A stretch of DNA of 64,000 nucleotides from Epiperipatus broadwayi (Eukaryota; Onychophora; Udeonychophora; Euonychophora; Peripatidae), in contig JAQFVV010000951.1 of NCBI GenBank assembly GCA_028023455.1, forward strand, positions 1-64,000, read 5' to 3'. Numbering within the stretch: position 1 is the first letter of the stretch; every line of letters starts with the position of its first letter. The notes under the pieces were generated by a model. It worked only from the letters and a program-made list of their open reading frames with translations, was not told the origin of the DNA and searched no databases. Of the stretch, positions 23,641 through 43,935 are shown piece by piece. The position numbers were made by a program, and so were the translations under genes.

Positions 23641-24542
23641 TTTAAAAATGTTATTTCTTCTAATCAAACGCCTTTTGTCCACCCATAAAAAATTCTCTGT
23701 TTTTTCATCACAGTGAGAAATTATTGGGGCTTAAATCTGAATTATCTGCACTTGATATCTAACTTTAAGTTAAAATAAATAACCCTGCCTTGCTGTGTAC
23801 TATGCCATCCATTTCCAATAAATCCAACCCCATTTCTACTTCTAATGTTTGTGTTTCATTATATAGTCATTTTTCAAAACAATTCTTTTTTTAACTTTTT
23901 TTTGTCTTCACAAAACTCAATAAGGCTACATTTAATATTAGTCAATTCTTTCAATTCCTGCTGTTTCTTTTCATTGGAAAGTGATCTGTGATTGTAAATA
24001 TTTAAATAAAATGTTATCAATTAGCAGCCTGGATTCATACCCAGAACCTTTTAGCACTCTTTGTTTTATTTTAATTTATATGCAGTCCAACTCATTCTGA
24101 GAAAGGCCTTGATGTAATATTTTCTGTTATGATTTTAAATATCTATTAGAAAATAGTTTGTTCACATATACATTCCTTTAAGAAAACTCAACTTATATTT
24201 CATTTTAATGCTTTCAGTTAACAAAAAAAGGCCTTCCAAGCTTAAGCTTGTCGTTCAGACCTGTAGAGGTCTTTACATTTGTATTTTGAAGCGCACATGC
24301 TTAAAGGTTTATTGTCTTAGTAAATAAAAGAGGTAGTAAACAGTAAAGAAACATACTCTACTAGTTAATGCAGGAGATGAAAAGTTAAATTGTATATAAA
24401 TAATCATATAATAAGAACAGCTGCAATAAAAAGATCATATGAACGGACATTACATTAAAAAGTACGTGAATAATTATAAGAAGACATATAAACATAACTT
24501 GTATAATTTTATTATACGAATAAGAAAAAAGAAAATAATTAC
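23641..24542. other. Unassigned AT-rich sequence beside the protease exon
   Basis: Probably intron of the minus-strand protease gene. No further protease exon (His, Asp or GDSGGP Ser motif) was recognised here or further left, so the rest of the catalytic domain may lie outside the window. Confidence 0.4.
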
Positions 24543-24679
24543 CATCCAAGGCGCTTCTCCATTAAGAACTCTTCTGCCTCCAGCTACACGCTTGACTCTT
24601 ATATTCAGTTGCTTTCCACAGTGCGGATGTGATATATTTGCAATTAAATTAGCATAATGCATAGTATACTTCACGTAAT
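24543..24679 (-). CDS. Exon of a trypsin-like serine protease (zymogen activation region)
   Basis: A 137-bp minus-strand exon. The acceptor is strong (TATTTGTTTCAG then ATTACG, AG at 24,681-24,680) and the donor is ATG then GTAATT at 24,542. The frame is open throughout and ends in phase 0. It encodes a short propeptide with one Cys (HPHCGKQ) and then RVAGGRRVLNGEAPWM. The last block is the S1A activation site (R then (I/V)xGG, followed by G-PWM), where cleavage after Arg would free the new N-terminus. The Cys fits the disulfide that tethers the propeptide to the catalytic chain in many secreted clip-type or coagulation-type proteases. Residue 2 of the new N-terminus is Ala instead of the usual Val/Ile. 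The local base composition is less AT-rich than its surroundings. The exon needs one base from the upstream exon (phase 1), matching the signal-peptide exon at 45,930-45,987. Catalytic-triad exons were not found. Confidence 0.65.
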
Positions 24680-24722
24680 CTGAAACAAATATTTGTCAGT
24701 TTAATTGCAACTCTGACAGAAC

Positions 24723-24723
<1 letters not shown>

Positions 24724-24782
<59 letters not shown>

Positions 24783-24826
24783 TTTGTGATTATTATATAT
24801 ATATATATATAAAATCACAAACTCAT
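24724..24826. repeat. (TA)n tract with an adjoining 14-bp hairpin
   Basis: A TA array (24,724-24,777) is followed by ATGAGTTTGTGATT (24,778-24,791), a second short TA-rich loop, and the exact complement AATCACAAACTCAT (24,813-24,826). The arms are 14 of 14 complementary. Confidence 0.9.
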
Positions 24827-29342
<4,516 letters not shown>

Positions 29343-29475
29343 AAACTAAATTAAATTATTTGTAACCTGAAAACTACAATCACCTGTGGGTAATTTGAAA
29401 TGCTATATATATATATATATATATATAAACCGTAAATGCTTATATCCAAAACCTTCACCTGCAAGTGATATATAT

Positions 29476-29705
29476 TGTAATGGTAGGTGCCTGTGTCTCT
29501 ATACGCATTAAGCATGACATGCGTTTTCTAACATCGAGCAGAAAGTAAGAAATCTTCAATGGAATCCAAAATATACATTACTATAATTATACCTTTGAAA
29601 GGTTCATTTACTGCAACCTTTGCATGCCACCTTAAGAAAGAAATTGCTCCCCTCCCCAAGGGATATGACTATGAAATGAATAAAGAGTTATAATCTCATA
29701 TTTTC

Positions 29706-29793
<88 letters not shown>

Positions 29794-29930
29794 CAATAGA
29801 AAAGTGAATGCCTAATGAATGATTCCCGATCCCGGTAAGTTTAATCCCTGGCTATTTCAATCTACTCATGATCACGAGATGGTGGTTTGTTGCTTCGTTA
29901 GCAGAAAAGGTCAAACAATAACATCATTAT
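29476..29930 (-). mobile_element. Truncated LTR (distal 3' LTR) of the composite element
   Basis: Begins TGTAATGG and matches the start (plus-strand view) of the LTR at 32,479 for about 450 bp, including the GCATGACATGCGTTTTCTAAC block and the GGTGGTTTGTTGC block. It includes a (TA)n expansion at 29,710-29,788. At 29,930 it jumps directly to the internal sequence that normally follows the far LTR end, so about 2.3 kb of LTR and the polypurine tract are deleted. Confidence 0.75.
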
Positions 29931-30241
29931 AATACTACTAATGAATATACTAGTTTATTACAAATTTAAAATGAAATATCAGTTTGACTATATTCGATTG
30001 TGTTATAAATAATGAAAAGAAAAATCTTAAGAGAGATACTAATTTAATTTTAGCTAAATGCACTAATACTAAAGATTATAGTCGTTTATTATATATTTAA
30101 AAAGAATTATTCGTTTATATTTGACTATATAAGAGTGTTATTAATACTGAAAATAAAAATATTAAGGGATATTCTGATTTATATGTAATACTAAAGAATA
30201 TACTAGTTTATTATATATGTAAAAATATATTAGTTTATACT

Positions 30242-30304
<63 letters not shown>

Positions 30305-32478
30305 TTGTGTCATTAATACTGAATATAAAAATCTTAAGGAATGTACTAATTTATATTTAGCTATATACAATAATACTAAAAAAAATCTATTGAATGTAAC
30401 AGTTAACAGCCACCTGTGCTAATTATAAAAAAACCTTGTATCTCAGTCCAACAAAGAGAAGTCCTATTTCAAAACCTACTCTGAGTTCCAATTCAAACAT
30501 GAGCAGAACACCATTTGTTTGTCCAAAAGTAGCTAACCCACAAACACACAGTATATATGCCCAAAAAATAATAATACGGTTCTTTATGTATGTTCACTAT
30601 ATATGTCCCCACTTGTATCTTTTAATGACACTTAAAGGCATTTACATATAAGCCAACACAACTTGTTCATGGAAAATTTCAGTAACTGCGTCCTTGCTAT
30701 TTTTTATATTTAGACTTATTAGGAATATATGCACACTGAATTGAATGTCCCATAGTTCATTGTTCCTCTGCTATGTTTTAAATTAGTGTGGGTGTTTCTA
30801 AGTGTAATTTTTAGTAGAATTAAATGGTACATTTTAACACATTCAACTTGTAAGTTCTGTCAGCCAAACTTTCAATCCTTTACCCTACATTCACAACTCC
30901 GAAAAGAAGACTAAAACAGAACTCCCAAAGTTAATTAACTAAAACAACATTAATCACACCCATGGCCACAACCACCACCTCAATATCTTAAGTTTTATTT
31001 CACCCTGATTTAGGTGTTGAAGGTCTAAATCCTTTCCCATGTCCATATTTATGTCTATTATTGTCACCATTGTTGTCTGTATGCTTAAAATATGTTTCGG
31101 GACTTCAACTCCTATGCCTAGACTTTCTATGCCAATGCGCTTGTCTTTGACCACCTCCATTCCATTTAATGGAGTTTAAACCGATGTTATTTACTAGTGT
31201 GTATTGTTGACTTGTATTGGCTGTGTTTAGTATCTCTGCTACTTGTTCTATCAAATTTGTTTTAAAGTACTTTTCTACACTAGTAATGTATTCTACTAGA
31301 GCCTCACCTGTCTGCCCTTTAAACACATTTATGTTTAGAATTGGTTAATGTTAGTAACAAACATATAATTTTTAGATCCCTGTACTAATTTTTCTTCTTC
31401 CCTAACTATATTCTTTTTATCCATTTTGTCTCTTTTCAGTCTATTTATGTCAACACTGCTTACTTCACTTTCTATCTCACATATGTTTATCACTGTCTGT
31501 CTTTTTTCCTTTTTAGCTTCCTGTTCATCCTTGTTGCTGCTAACATTTAGCATTATAACATGCTGGACTGTGTTTTCCATTTTCACTACTTTAGTATCAT
31601 TTCCTACCAGCTTCTTTTCTATTTCATACATTTTGCTATGGCAGCTATTTTCTATCTCACTTCTTTTTTCATCAATTCTTTCATGCACATCCTCAAACTC
31701 CAGTCCTGTTGCATGTTGTCTATTTTCTATAGCTTCTGTATGTTTGCTAATATCTAGCTCAAGATTATCATATTTTATTTCCACATTATGGATTTTTATT
31801 TTTAATTCCTGTAATGTTTCATCTTTAACATTGTCTAGTCTTTGGGACATATCTTCCAGTCATTTTTTTCCATATCTTTTCTTATATCTTCTATTTGCCT
31901 TGGTACTTTAGCTATTTATTTTCTCATTACTTTCATAAAGTCCAACATCATATTCATTAAGTTTTTTTCCTCCATTTCAGATTCTATTTTATCTTGACTA
32001 TGAAAATTTAAGTATCCACACTTTTATATTACACTATCACTATATCTCTATGCTAACAAAATATTCTGTTTATTTACCTCTTTGTTATTAAATCACAATG
32101 CTAACAATGTATTCTATTTGTTTCTTACAAAGTATTCTACTTATTTCTAACAAAGTATTCTGTTTATTTCTTTGTCATTAAAACTCAACGCTAGCAAAGT
32201 ATTCTATTTATTTTATTTTTTTGTATTAATTTTGGTAAATTCACACTTAGCTCACCTTAATTTGTTTGCCATCTATATATATGTAGTATATGTTAATTTA
32301 TTTATTACTTTTTTTTTCTTATTCTCAATTGTTGCTTGCTATCTACCCACACCTCTCCTATTAAAAAAATAATTTTTTATTTCATTTATTATTTATATAA
32401 CACGGCTGTGACCACCACTATTAAATGATGTGCATATGAATTGCATCATGACCAATAACACATTGGTCCAATTTTTAC
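29931..32478 (-). mobile_element. Internal region 1 of a minus-strand LTR retrotransposon
   Basis: Lies between the truncated LTR and the full LTR at 32,479. On the minus strand it holds a leader, a gag-like ORF (31,850 down to about 30,954) and then about 1 kb of non-coding AT-rich sequence with a TA array (30,247-30,300). No protease, RT or integrase is present. The parallel internal region at 35,211-37,060 also lacks pol, so the family may be a non-autonomous large-LTR element instead of a single deletion product. Confidence 0.7.
31105..31850 (-). pseudogene. Gag-like coiled-coil ORF, internal region 1
   Basis: The first frame (31,850-31,335) has 171 codons and is almost wholly a charged coiled coil (MSQRLDNVKDETLQ..., then HTEAIENRQHATGLEF and a KMENTVQHV heptad). 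After a frameshift, 31,326-31,105 gives FKGQTGEALVEYITSVEKYF and a basic tail (NGGGQRQAHWHRKSRHRS) that may bind nucleic acid. The two frames probably formed one gag. The capsid core and zinc knuckles typical of autonomous elements are absent. The overlapping plus-strand frame (31,426-31,911) is a shadow. Confidence 0.6.
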
Positions 32479-35210
32479 TGTAAGGGCGCTAGCTGCTTCT
32501 CTATATGCATTGAGCATGACATGCGTTTTCTAACAACGAGGAGCAAGTAAGAAATATTCAATGGCATCCAAAATATACATTACTAGAATCATACCTTTGA
32601 AAGGTTCATTTACTGCAATCTTTACATGCCACCTTAAGAAAGAGATTGCTCCCCTCCCAAAGTGATATGATCATGTAATGAATAATGAGTTATAATCTCT
32701 TATATTTTCTTTTTTATATATATAAAATAAATAGAAAAGTGAATGCCTAATGAATGATTCTCGATCCCAGCTAGTTTAGTCCCTGGTTAGCTCAATCAAC
32801 TCATGATCACGGGATGGTGGTTTGTTGCTTTGTTAACAGAAAAGGTCAAACAATAATATCAATATCAAATACACAGCACAACACCAAACTTTAAAATTAG
32901 ATGTTAAATTTATAAAACCCTCTACGATTATATAAATATTTACAGAATAAAGAAGAGAATAAACACACACACATAAATGATATTAATTAAAATTCAAGCA
33001 TATAAATAAATTCTAATTGGTTTCATAAATGGGAAAGGAATCGTCTGAAATTCTCTTCTACTTACACTTTAAACCCAGAACTTGAAATAAATTACTTATA
33101 TGAAAACAGTGTGTATTAACCATGGTATGCACATGTTTCATAATAAAAAAATGACCGTCACCTTTCCACTTGTGGTGATCTATATCTTTGTTTAAGTTAA
33201 AATAATGATTTAGCCACAAGTTAATGATATTTGAATCTTAAACGTGCCATAATATGAGTCCTGCATGTAGCGGACAATAATAATTATTTAAAACACTTTC
33301 TAACACACTTTTATTCCTTATGGAAACAATCCTGCATATAGTGGATGCAATAAATTTACTAGGAGAACAAACGCGTTGTAAACTACAATTTGAATCTTAA
33401 ATGTTCCATAATAGAAGTCCTGTATGTAGAGGACAATAATAAATATTTGAAACACTTTCCTGCACACTTTTCTTCCTTATGAAAACAATCCTACATGTAG
33501 TAGATGGAAAAATTTTACTATTATTACAAGGTGAAACACATTCATCCAATGACTAAACCACCCAATTATTTCTATTTAACTATTTTGAAATATTTACGAT
33601 ATTCCAGTGAATTACGTGTACCTTTATGTTAAAATTACAAAAGAAATGTTTATAACTGAATTATGCCATTCATTGGTTCATTTAATAATAGCAATGTTAG
33701 TAAAATAATGAATTACTAGGAATAAGGCACAAAAATAGATATAAAAACATAAATAATACTTGCTGAAGGCTTCGTTCTTCTCCAGGCTAAAATTTTGAGG
33801 GTGATATATATCTGCTGTGCAGGTGATTACTTAACAGGGCTTCAATGGAGGATGGCAAATTGTCCATAGCAGCTACACTTTAAGAAAAGAAAGTCACATC
33901 ACTGGATGGCTATGTAGGTCTTCGAGCGGTGCGAATGTACCGAACTTGGTTTCCTACTCCATGTTCATTGTTGTGTCACTAATAAATCTTGATTCCATTC
34001 CATATTGCTTCCATTCCTCTTTATTTAATTGGAAAGTATTCTTTCTCCCTTCAGTTAATACTTATCAGGAAATGTATCTTATAATAATAATTTCAATTGT
34101 ATTTTTCTTTCTTAGTCAGTAAGTCTCATATTTCTTGGTCTGCAACTTTTAAAATACGTTAAACTATTAATAACTCTTCAACTTGTTCAGCATTCCGAAA
34201 AAATATTTTTTACTTTCATAATTCTGCTTTTCTGTTCGTACACTCCAAAAACTATACTGCTAACTCAAATTGAACGAGTAAGAGTGCCCGTGAGTATGAA
34301 CAAATTTAACCCAGTGAACTAACTCAATTTCACCTGATCAGCCTTTATATATCCCCCCATTACAGGGTGTATTCTCTCATCCCTTCCACAAGTTATTGCT
34401 TTTACATTTCTGTTTTTAATTAAATTATTAATCCGTGTTTGCAATTACTTAATTCCAAACAATGGATTTAATTTTAGCTATTTCCTTGGAAAAAAAAAAT
34501 TGTCGTATGATAACCTTATCTTTTAATTAATTTCAGAAATTCACAGACCATTTAAATTCCAATCCCTTGATTTCTTTAAACAATAAAATAAAATCACATT
34601 TATTTAATTAAATAATTTTGTGTAGGTGTCAAACCGAATGACCACTGATATAATTTCTACATTTTATTTCCAAAAATATTATACAATAAAAGAAAGAGGT
34701 CATTGGCATGTCTGCAGTCATGAACATTAAGTTCTAAAAAAAATTTATAAAACTTAATCTGTATACTTATTGTCACATAAAAATTGTTTTTAAGTTTTCC
34801 AAAAAGAATATTCAACAAGCAACAGAAAAAAAAATGCAACTTTTGAGAATCTAAAATAAAATCAAAAATCAAAATAAAACATGTTTACTGTTGGGTTATT
34901 TGCAAATACATTTCAGTTTCCCACAATAATTTCTTTAATCCTTTACCATAGTTATTCATATCATAAATAAAAAAAAATATATAGCATTTATTAACAGCAA
35001 AATACATATTTACATGTGGTATCTGCATTTGTTTATTTATTAGCATATTATCACCATTTATTCTATTTATTTACAATATATTGTGTGTGTAAGCAACAAA
35101 AAAAATATACCTGCACAGACCACTTTTTTTATTATAATATGTACATTTGTTTGGGCTGCAACTACACTTGCAGCCATCTTTGTGGCAGTCATTTAAGACA
35201 GACTTTCACA
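32479..35210 (-). mobile_element. Full LTR 1 (~2.73 kb)
   Basis: Plus-strand view TGTAAGGGCG ... GACTTTCACA, that is TG...CA with near-perfect short terminal inverted repeats (TGTAA/TTACA in the sister LTR). On the coding (minus) strand it begins directly after a polypurine tract. It is about 90 percent identical by eye to 37,061-39,840. The LTR is unusually long. It has no long ORF; it carries a TATA box near 34,343-34,352. Confidence 0.8.
34341..34352 (-). promoter_or_regulatory. TATA box of LTR 1
   Basis: On the minus strand, GGATATATAAAGGCTGATC: a strong TATATAAAG box inside the LTR and oriented toward the gag. The same motif is conserved in LTR 2 at 38,976-38,987. Confidence 0.55.
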
Positions 35211-35226
35211 ATACCCCCCTCTCTTA
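35211..35226 (-). promoter_or_regulatory. Polypurine tract
   Basis: Minus-strand TAAGAGAGGGGGGTAT lies immediately upstream of LTR 1, as expected for the plus-strand primer of an LTR retrotransposon. It fixes the element's orientation as minus. Confidence 0.75.
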
Positions 35227-35949
35227 ATGAGACATCTAAATGGGTTAACCATTTAAAGTCTATATTAAATTAATTTTACCTATATATAAGACGACTAATG
35301 AATATACTAGTTTATTACAAATTTAAAATGAAATATTAGTTTGTCTATATTCGATTGCGTTATAAACAATGAAAATAAAAGAGTTCATTGTACCTTTGCT
35401 GTGTTTTAAATTAGTGTGGGTGTTTCTGCGTGTAATTTTTAGTGGAATTAAATGGTACATTTTAACACATTCAACTTGTAAGTACTGTCAGCAAATTTTC
35501 AATTTTTTACCTTACATTCACAACTCTGAAGAGAAGACTAAAAAAGAACTCCCAATGTTAACTAACTAAAACAACATTAATCACACCCATGGCCACAACC
35601 ACCACCTCAATATCTTAAGTTTGCTTGACTCTGATTTAGGTGTTGAAGGTCTAAATCCCTTCTCATGTCCGTATTTATGTTCATTATTGTCGCCATTGCT
35701 ATCTGTATGCTTAACATATGTTTCAGTACCTCAACTCCTATGCCTAGCTTTTATATGCCAATGCACTTGTCTTTGACCACCTCCATTTTATTTAATGGTG
35801 TTTAAACTGATGTTATCCACTGGTTTATTTTGTTGACTCATATTGGCTGTGTTTAGTATCTCTGCTACTTGTTCTATCAAATTTATTTTAAAGTACTTTT
35901 GTATACTGGTAAGGTATTCTACTGGAGCCTCACCTGTCTGCCCTTTAAA

Positions 35950-36475
35950 CACTTTTATGTTTAGAATTGGTTATTGTTAGTAACCTACATATAATTTTTA
36001 TATCCCTGTACTATTTTTTCTTCTTCCCTATCTATATTCTTTTTATCCATTTTGTCTCTTTTCAGTCTATTTATGTCAACACTGCTTACTTCGCTCTCTA
36101 TCTCACATATGTTTATCACTGTCTGTCTTTTTTCCTATTTAGCTTCCTGTTCATCCTTGTTGCTGCTAACATTTAGCATTATAACATGCTGGACTGTGTT
36201 TTCCATTTTCACTACTTTAGTATCATTTCCTAACAACTTCTTTTCTATTTTATACATTTTGCTATTGCAGCTATTTTTTATCTTACTTCTTTTTTCATCA
36301 ATTCTTTCATGCATGCTCTCAAACTCTAGTCCTGTTGCATGTTGTCTATTTTCTATAGCTTCTGTATGTTTACTAATATCTAGGTCAAGGTTATCATAAT
36401 TTATTTCTACATTACGGATTTTTAATTTTAATTTTCTGTAATGTTTCATATTTAACCTTGTCTAGTCTTTGGGAC
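35950..36475 (-). pseudogene. Gag-like coiled-coil ORF, internal region 2
   Basis: Second copy of the gag at 31,335-31,850. The longest open piece is 36,449-36,135 (104 codons; YDNLDLDISKHTEAIENRQH and so on). A stop in the KKEKRQ region and frame breaks on both sides disable it. Confidence 0.6.
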
Positions 36476-37060
36476 ATATCTTCGATTCGTTTTTCCATAT
36501 ATTTTCTTATATCTTCTATTTGCCTTGGTACTTTAGCTATTTCTTCTCTCATTTCTTTCATAAAGTCCAACATTATTATATTCATTAAGTTTTTTTTCCT
36601 CTATTTCAGGTTCTATTTTATCTTGACTATGAAAATTTAATTATCCACACTTTTATATTTCACTATCACTATATCTCTATGCTAACAAAGTATTTTATTT
36701 ATTTCTTACAAAGTATTCTACTTATTTCTAACTAAGTATTCTGTTTATTTCTTTGTCATTAAAACTCAACGCTAGCAAAGTATTCTATTTATTTGTTTTT
36801 TTTTTTATATTAATTTTGGTACATTCACACTTAGCTCACCCTAATTTGTTTGCCATCTATATATATCTAGTATTTTTTTTTATTTTTTTTTTTATTTTTT
36901 TTTTTTTTTTTTTTTTTTTTATTATTTTATTTTTTTTTTTCTTCCTCTCTTTTAAAAAAATCATTTTTTTTTAAAAATTTATAAATATAAATTATAATTT
37001 TTATTAAAATTTATTTTCACCACAATCACCTAACAACAAACACATTTTACCTAATTATAA

Positions 37061-39840
<2,780 letters not shown>

Positions 39841-39860
39841 ATATATATATATGACAAGTA

Positions 39861-39864
<4 letters not shown>

Positions 39865-39915
<51 letters not shown>
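39865..39915. repeat. (TA)n(TG)n compound microsatellite
   Basis: TA array running into about 12 TG units, just outside LTR 2. The following sequence (ATAAATGCTTATATACAAAATC, then CACCTGC) resembles 29,430-29,470 on the other side of the composite. Confidence 0.9.
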
Positions 39916-40544
39916 AAACCAAAACTACCTATAACTCAGTAAACCATAAATGCTTATATACAAAATCATCACCTGCGTGTACCTGAACTTAATCTCCTGC
40001 ACGTGAGATAAACCTATAGTCATTGTAATTACTATTTTTACTTATTAATTTTATTATTTAAATATTTGGTTTTCATTAAATTAATTTAATTTTAACTTCT
40101 GCTTAGTGTTTCCATGTTGCTCAGTGTCAAGTCATTATTGATTAGTTATCTATTAGTTGTTAAGAATCAAAATTCTTATTTAGTAATTATGCCCACGCTA
40201 CACTATATATATATATAGCTATATTGTTAAATATGCCAGTGTCAGATAGGCTCATATTTTACCAATGTGCTACTGCTGGCACGCAATTAAAAAGAATACT
40301 GCTGCGGTCTCATATATGTCATCTATAAAACAGTAAATGTTTGAGCATTAGTAAAGAAACTGGAACTATATTGGACAAGTGGGCTCAACCACCTTATGCT
40401 GATGAGCCTTGGGATGATTAACTAAAACTATGGACTTTGTTGCGCAAATATACAGATTTGACCGTTACAATATATTAACTATCAAAAAATGTCAACAAAT
40501 TGAACACAGAAATTTAATAATGAAAATTAAATGTAATTTGCCGA

Positions 40545-40870
40545 AATATAATAAAGCATCGAATTATACAAACCCATTCAGCCTTGAGAAATATTACACT
40601 TATTATTTAAATAATACGTGGATGCAATTTGAAATTTATAATTGCAATTTGTAATGTTTTAATTGACTATTTATTAGTCTACATTAAGAATAGATTATAA
40701 TTACCTGTTTAAGGTGGTTTATTTAAACTTCTTTGTATCAGTTTCAATTTATGTGCTCAAGTTACAAACTTTAGTGTTTATATAAGTATATTAGACTATT
40801 AATTAAGGTAGGATTCCACCTTTATTGTTAATGCAGTTGACAACAGTTTGAAAATGTTGACTGTTATTGA
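40545..40870 (+). repeat. Diverged single copy of the 359-bp repeat family
   Basis: Colinear with the units at 57.5-58.36 kb: CTTATTATTT-AATAA, GACTATTTATTAGTCT, GGTTTATTTAAACTTC and the GGAT-TCCA unit junction occur in the same order. Divergence is high. It shows the family is dispersed as well as tandem. Confidence 0.65.
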
Positions 40871-41149
40871 AATTGAGATTGTCTAAATGTTGTTTGGTAT
40901 TTAATGCTATATATAGGAATATAAATTCAATGATTATACATATTTACAATTAATCCCAGTGCATAATACTAAACTGAACTAAATATCCAAATATTATATC
41001 ATTTTGAGGCTGGCTATTTTGAAAAATGAATTATAAATTTATGTAATTTTTTTGCAGAAGATGGTGGCTGAAGGTGGAGGGTGCTAAGAATCCCTGATTG
41101 TAGATCCATCCTGCCACTTGATGCAGACCTTTTATTTAGGTACTTAGAA

Positions 41150-43935
41150 CTGCAGTCCACTTTTAAATGAGGATAGACTAAAAAAATTGAAGAACTGTCT
41201 TATATTAAATGAGACAATTTTGACTTTTGTACAGTTAGAAGAATAGGTGAAGAGACAATTGATTTAAAAAGTGGACATGTACTTTACTATAAAAGAAAAA
41301 ATATTGGAAACACAAGTGGAGTAGGAATCATTATAAATAAAATGTGAGAAAACAACATTGTGGAGATTGATGGTGTATCAGACAGAGTGGCAAGATTAGT
41401 TATACAACTTAATAGTAGATACCAAATGCAGATAATCTCGGTTTATGCCTGAACAAATTTTCATAGTGATGAAGTAGTAGATTTTCATATAGATTTACAA
41501 AAAGCTTTTGATCAGAGTAAACACCACTTTAAATTTTTTATGAGAGTCTTTAGTACTAGAATTGGTAAACGAATGAAAGATGAAAGTACTTATGTAATTT
41601 TGGTTATGATAATAGAAATGAGAGAAGACATAGACTTGTGGACTTTGCAGTAAAATAAAAAAATTATATTAGGAATTCTTTTTTGAAAAAAATGTTAAAA
41701 GGAAATGGACGTGAAAGTTTCCAAATGAACATACAGCAGAATTGGATTATATTTTGACTGATAGAAAATAAATATTTTAAGATTGCAATATTCTTAATAA
41801 ATTTAACACAGGAAGTGATCATCAATTAGTAAGCTGTAAGATAAATGTTAATGCAAATCTAGAGAGACAAAAATTATTAAAAAAACAATATTTACAGTTG
41901 ATATTTCTATTCTTCAAAAACATTCTAATGAATTTAAATTAGAATACACAAATCAGTTTCAAGTATTGGTAGATTTTAAACATGATTCAGATTTGAATGA
42001 AATTGATATGAAAATAACTGATATACTTTTAAAAAATGACACCAAAGCTGGCTGGTAAAAAGAATCAGCAAATGACCAATAAAAATTTTACTGAGAGTAG
42101 AGAATTTATGAAGAAAATAAGGAATATGAAAATATACAAAAATGATATATTAAAAAGGATTGAATATCTCAAATTTTGTAAAATGATGGAGAAAGCAGTT
42201 GGAAATGACATAAGAAAGTATAACTATGAACTAGTAAGCAAAGTTGCAGAAGAGAATAAAAGTCTCAAGAGTGTAAAACAATATTTTGATATTGGTAGAA
42301 AATTTATATGTGCAATAAGAAAAAAAGATGGAATTATTACCAAAAAGAGAGATTACATCATGAAATGGATAAAAGGCTTCTACCAAGCATTATATCGTAA
42401 TAAAAAACAAGTATTTACTCTATCTATTATATCTTCAAAATTTCCCAGAAATTTAAATGAAGAAGTGAGACATGAAATTAAATTTATGGAGAAAGTAAAA
42501 GCTTCAGGTGATGATGGAATTGTAATTGATACATTAAAAGAAGCCGGTCAAGAAATATAATTTTTTAGCAAAGTTATATATAAAATGTCTAAATGATAAA
42601 GTTGTACCAGATGATTGGAAGAATCCACATTAACTTTTATATTTAAAAAGATGACAAAGAAGATATTAGAAATTACAGACCTATCAGTCTTTTATCAGTC
42701 TTATACAAATTTTTTACCAAGATTATTACAACTTGTTTACAGAGAACATTGTATTTCCACAACCAAAAGAAGAAGCTGGATTTAGAAGAGGTTTTAGTAC
42801 AGTAGATCATATCCAGGTATTGAGAGAAGTTATAGAAAGAACAAATGAATATGAGTTGCCATTATGTGTTAGATTTGTAGATTATGAAAAGGCATATGAT
42901 TCTATGAATATTTTTTCAGTGATTAGAGCATAGGATCAAATCCAGGAGATTGTCATATTTTGAAAAATATTTATAAAAATGAAATAACAACAATTAGATT
43001 ACGTAATGATACAAGGAAAGTCAACATTGAGAACGGTGTAAGATAGAATGACTCCTTATCTCCAAAACATTTTACAACAGTGCTGCAATAATTATTTTGT
43101 GAATAAATATGTGAAGCTTAAGGAATAATGTAAATGAAGATTATTAAGTCATTTACATTTTTCAGATAATGTAGTTGTTTTTGCAAATAGTGCCTCAAAG
43201 CTGCATGACATATTGCAGGAGTTATCAGAGGAAAGTAGGACTAAAGATAAATATAAAAAAAGACAAAAAGTAATGTTTAATGGATTTTTTCAAAATATGA
43301 AAATAATGATAGATTATGATGAGTTAGAAGAAGTTAACAGCTATAAATACCTTGGTCTAATTATTAATACAAATGGAAAAATAATGAATAAAATTAATCA
43401 TAGAATAAAAACTTGTTTGAAGTGCTTTTGGTAGAAATAACTTAATACTAAAAGGAAATATGCATATGTGATTGAAAAGAAAGGTTTTTAATAAATGTGT
43501 TTTGCCAGTTCTTATTTATGGATCTGAGACTTTGACATTTAATAGAAGAGCCATATAGAGATTTCAAACCATTCAAAGAAGTATGAAGAGAAACATGGGA
43601 GTAACAAAAGGAGATTGACAATGCAATATATGGCTAGGAGAACAAACAAGTGTTACTAACCTCATTTAAAAATTAAAAGTCTGGAGTTGGGTTGGACATG
43701 TAATGCTAGAAGAGCTGCTAATAGATGGACAATTAAAATCTTAAACTGAATACCAAGAGATTGTAAAAAAATTAGAAACAGATAACAAGTGAGATGATTG
43801 GATGAAATAACAACGCGTGCACGGTAATGTGTGGATAAGAATCTAAAGATTGGAGAAGATGGATTGAACTTCTGGAGACCTTCATTTTGCAGTGGATTGA
43901 TAATGGTTGTTTCATGTTGATGACGATATTATGAT
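41150..43935 (+). pseudogene. RTE-like LINE relic, third copy (endonuclease plus RT)
   Basis: The longest copy in the window. Endonuclease pieces run from about 41,230 (DLKSGHVLYYKRKNIG, SDRVARLVIQLNSRYQMQI) to the WTWKFPNEHTAELDYILTDRK block at about 41,705-41,770. A GSDHQLVSCK motif follows at about 41,812. RT pieces follow: a 174-codon N-terminal frame (42,036-42,560), RNYRPISLLSVLYKFFTKII (about 42,670), GFRRGFSTVDHIQVLREVIE and FVDYEKAYDSMN (42,733-42,933), and the catalytic box. That box reads FSDNVVVF (43,160-43,183), so the second Asp is Asn and the enzyme would be dead. The tail reads NSYKYLGLIINTNG, and the 3' end is near 43,935. Several frameshifts. Confidence 0.82.

Larger units (their letters stand above)
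35211..37060 (-). mobile_element. Internal region 2 of the LTR composite
   Basis: Parallel to 29,931-32,478: the same AATGAATATACTAG start (35,290) and the same gag. It lacks about 740 bp present in region 1 between the equivalents of 30,020 and 30,760. The far end (36,870-37,060) is an oddly homopolymeric T-rich stretch. Confidence 0.7.

Noticed and set aside
31426-31911. 161-codon plus-strand ORF rich in Ser, Leu and Phe
   Set aside because: It is the antisense shadow of the minus-strand coiled-coil gag; the same shadow appears at 36,052-36,399. The minus frame has the composition of a real protein.
40398-40425. Hammerhead core at CTGATGAG near 40.4 kb
   Set aside because: The box is followed by a poor stem and no GAAA within the needed distance. 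It is a chance match.
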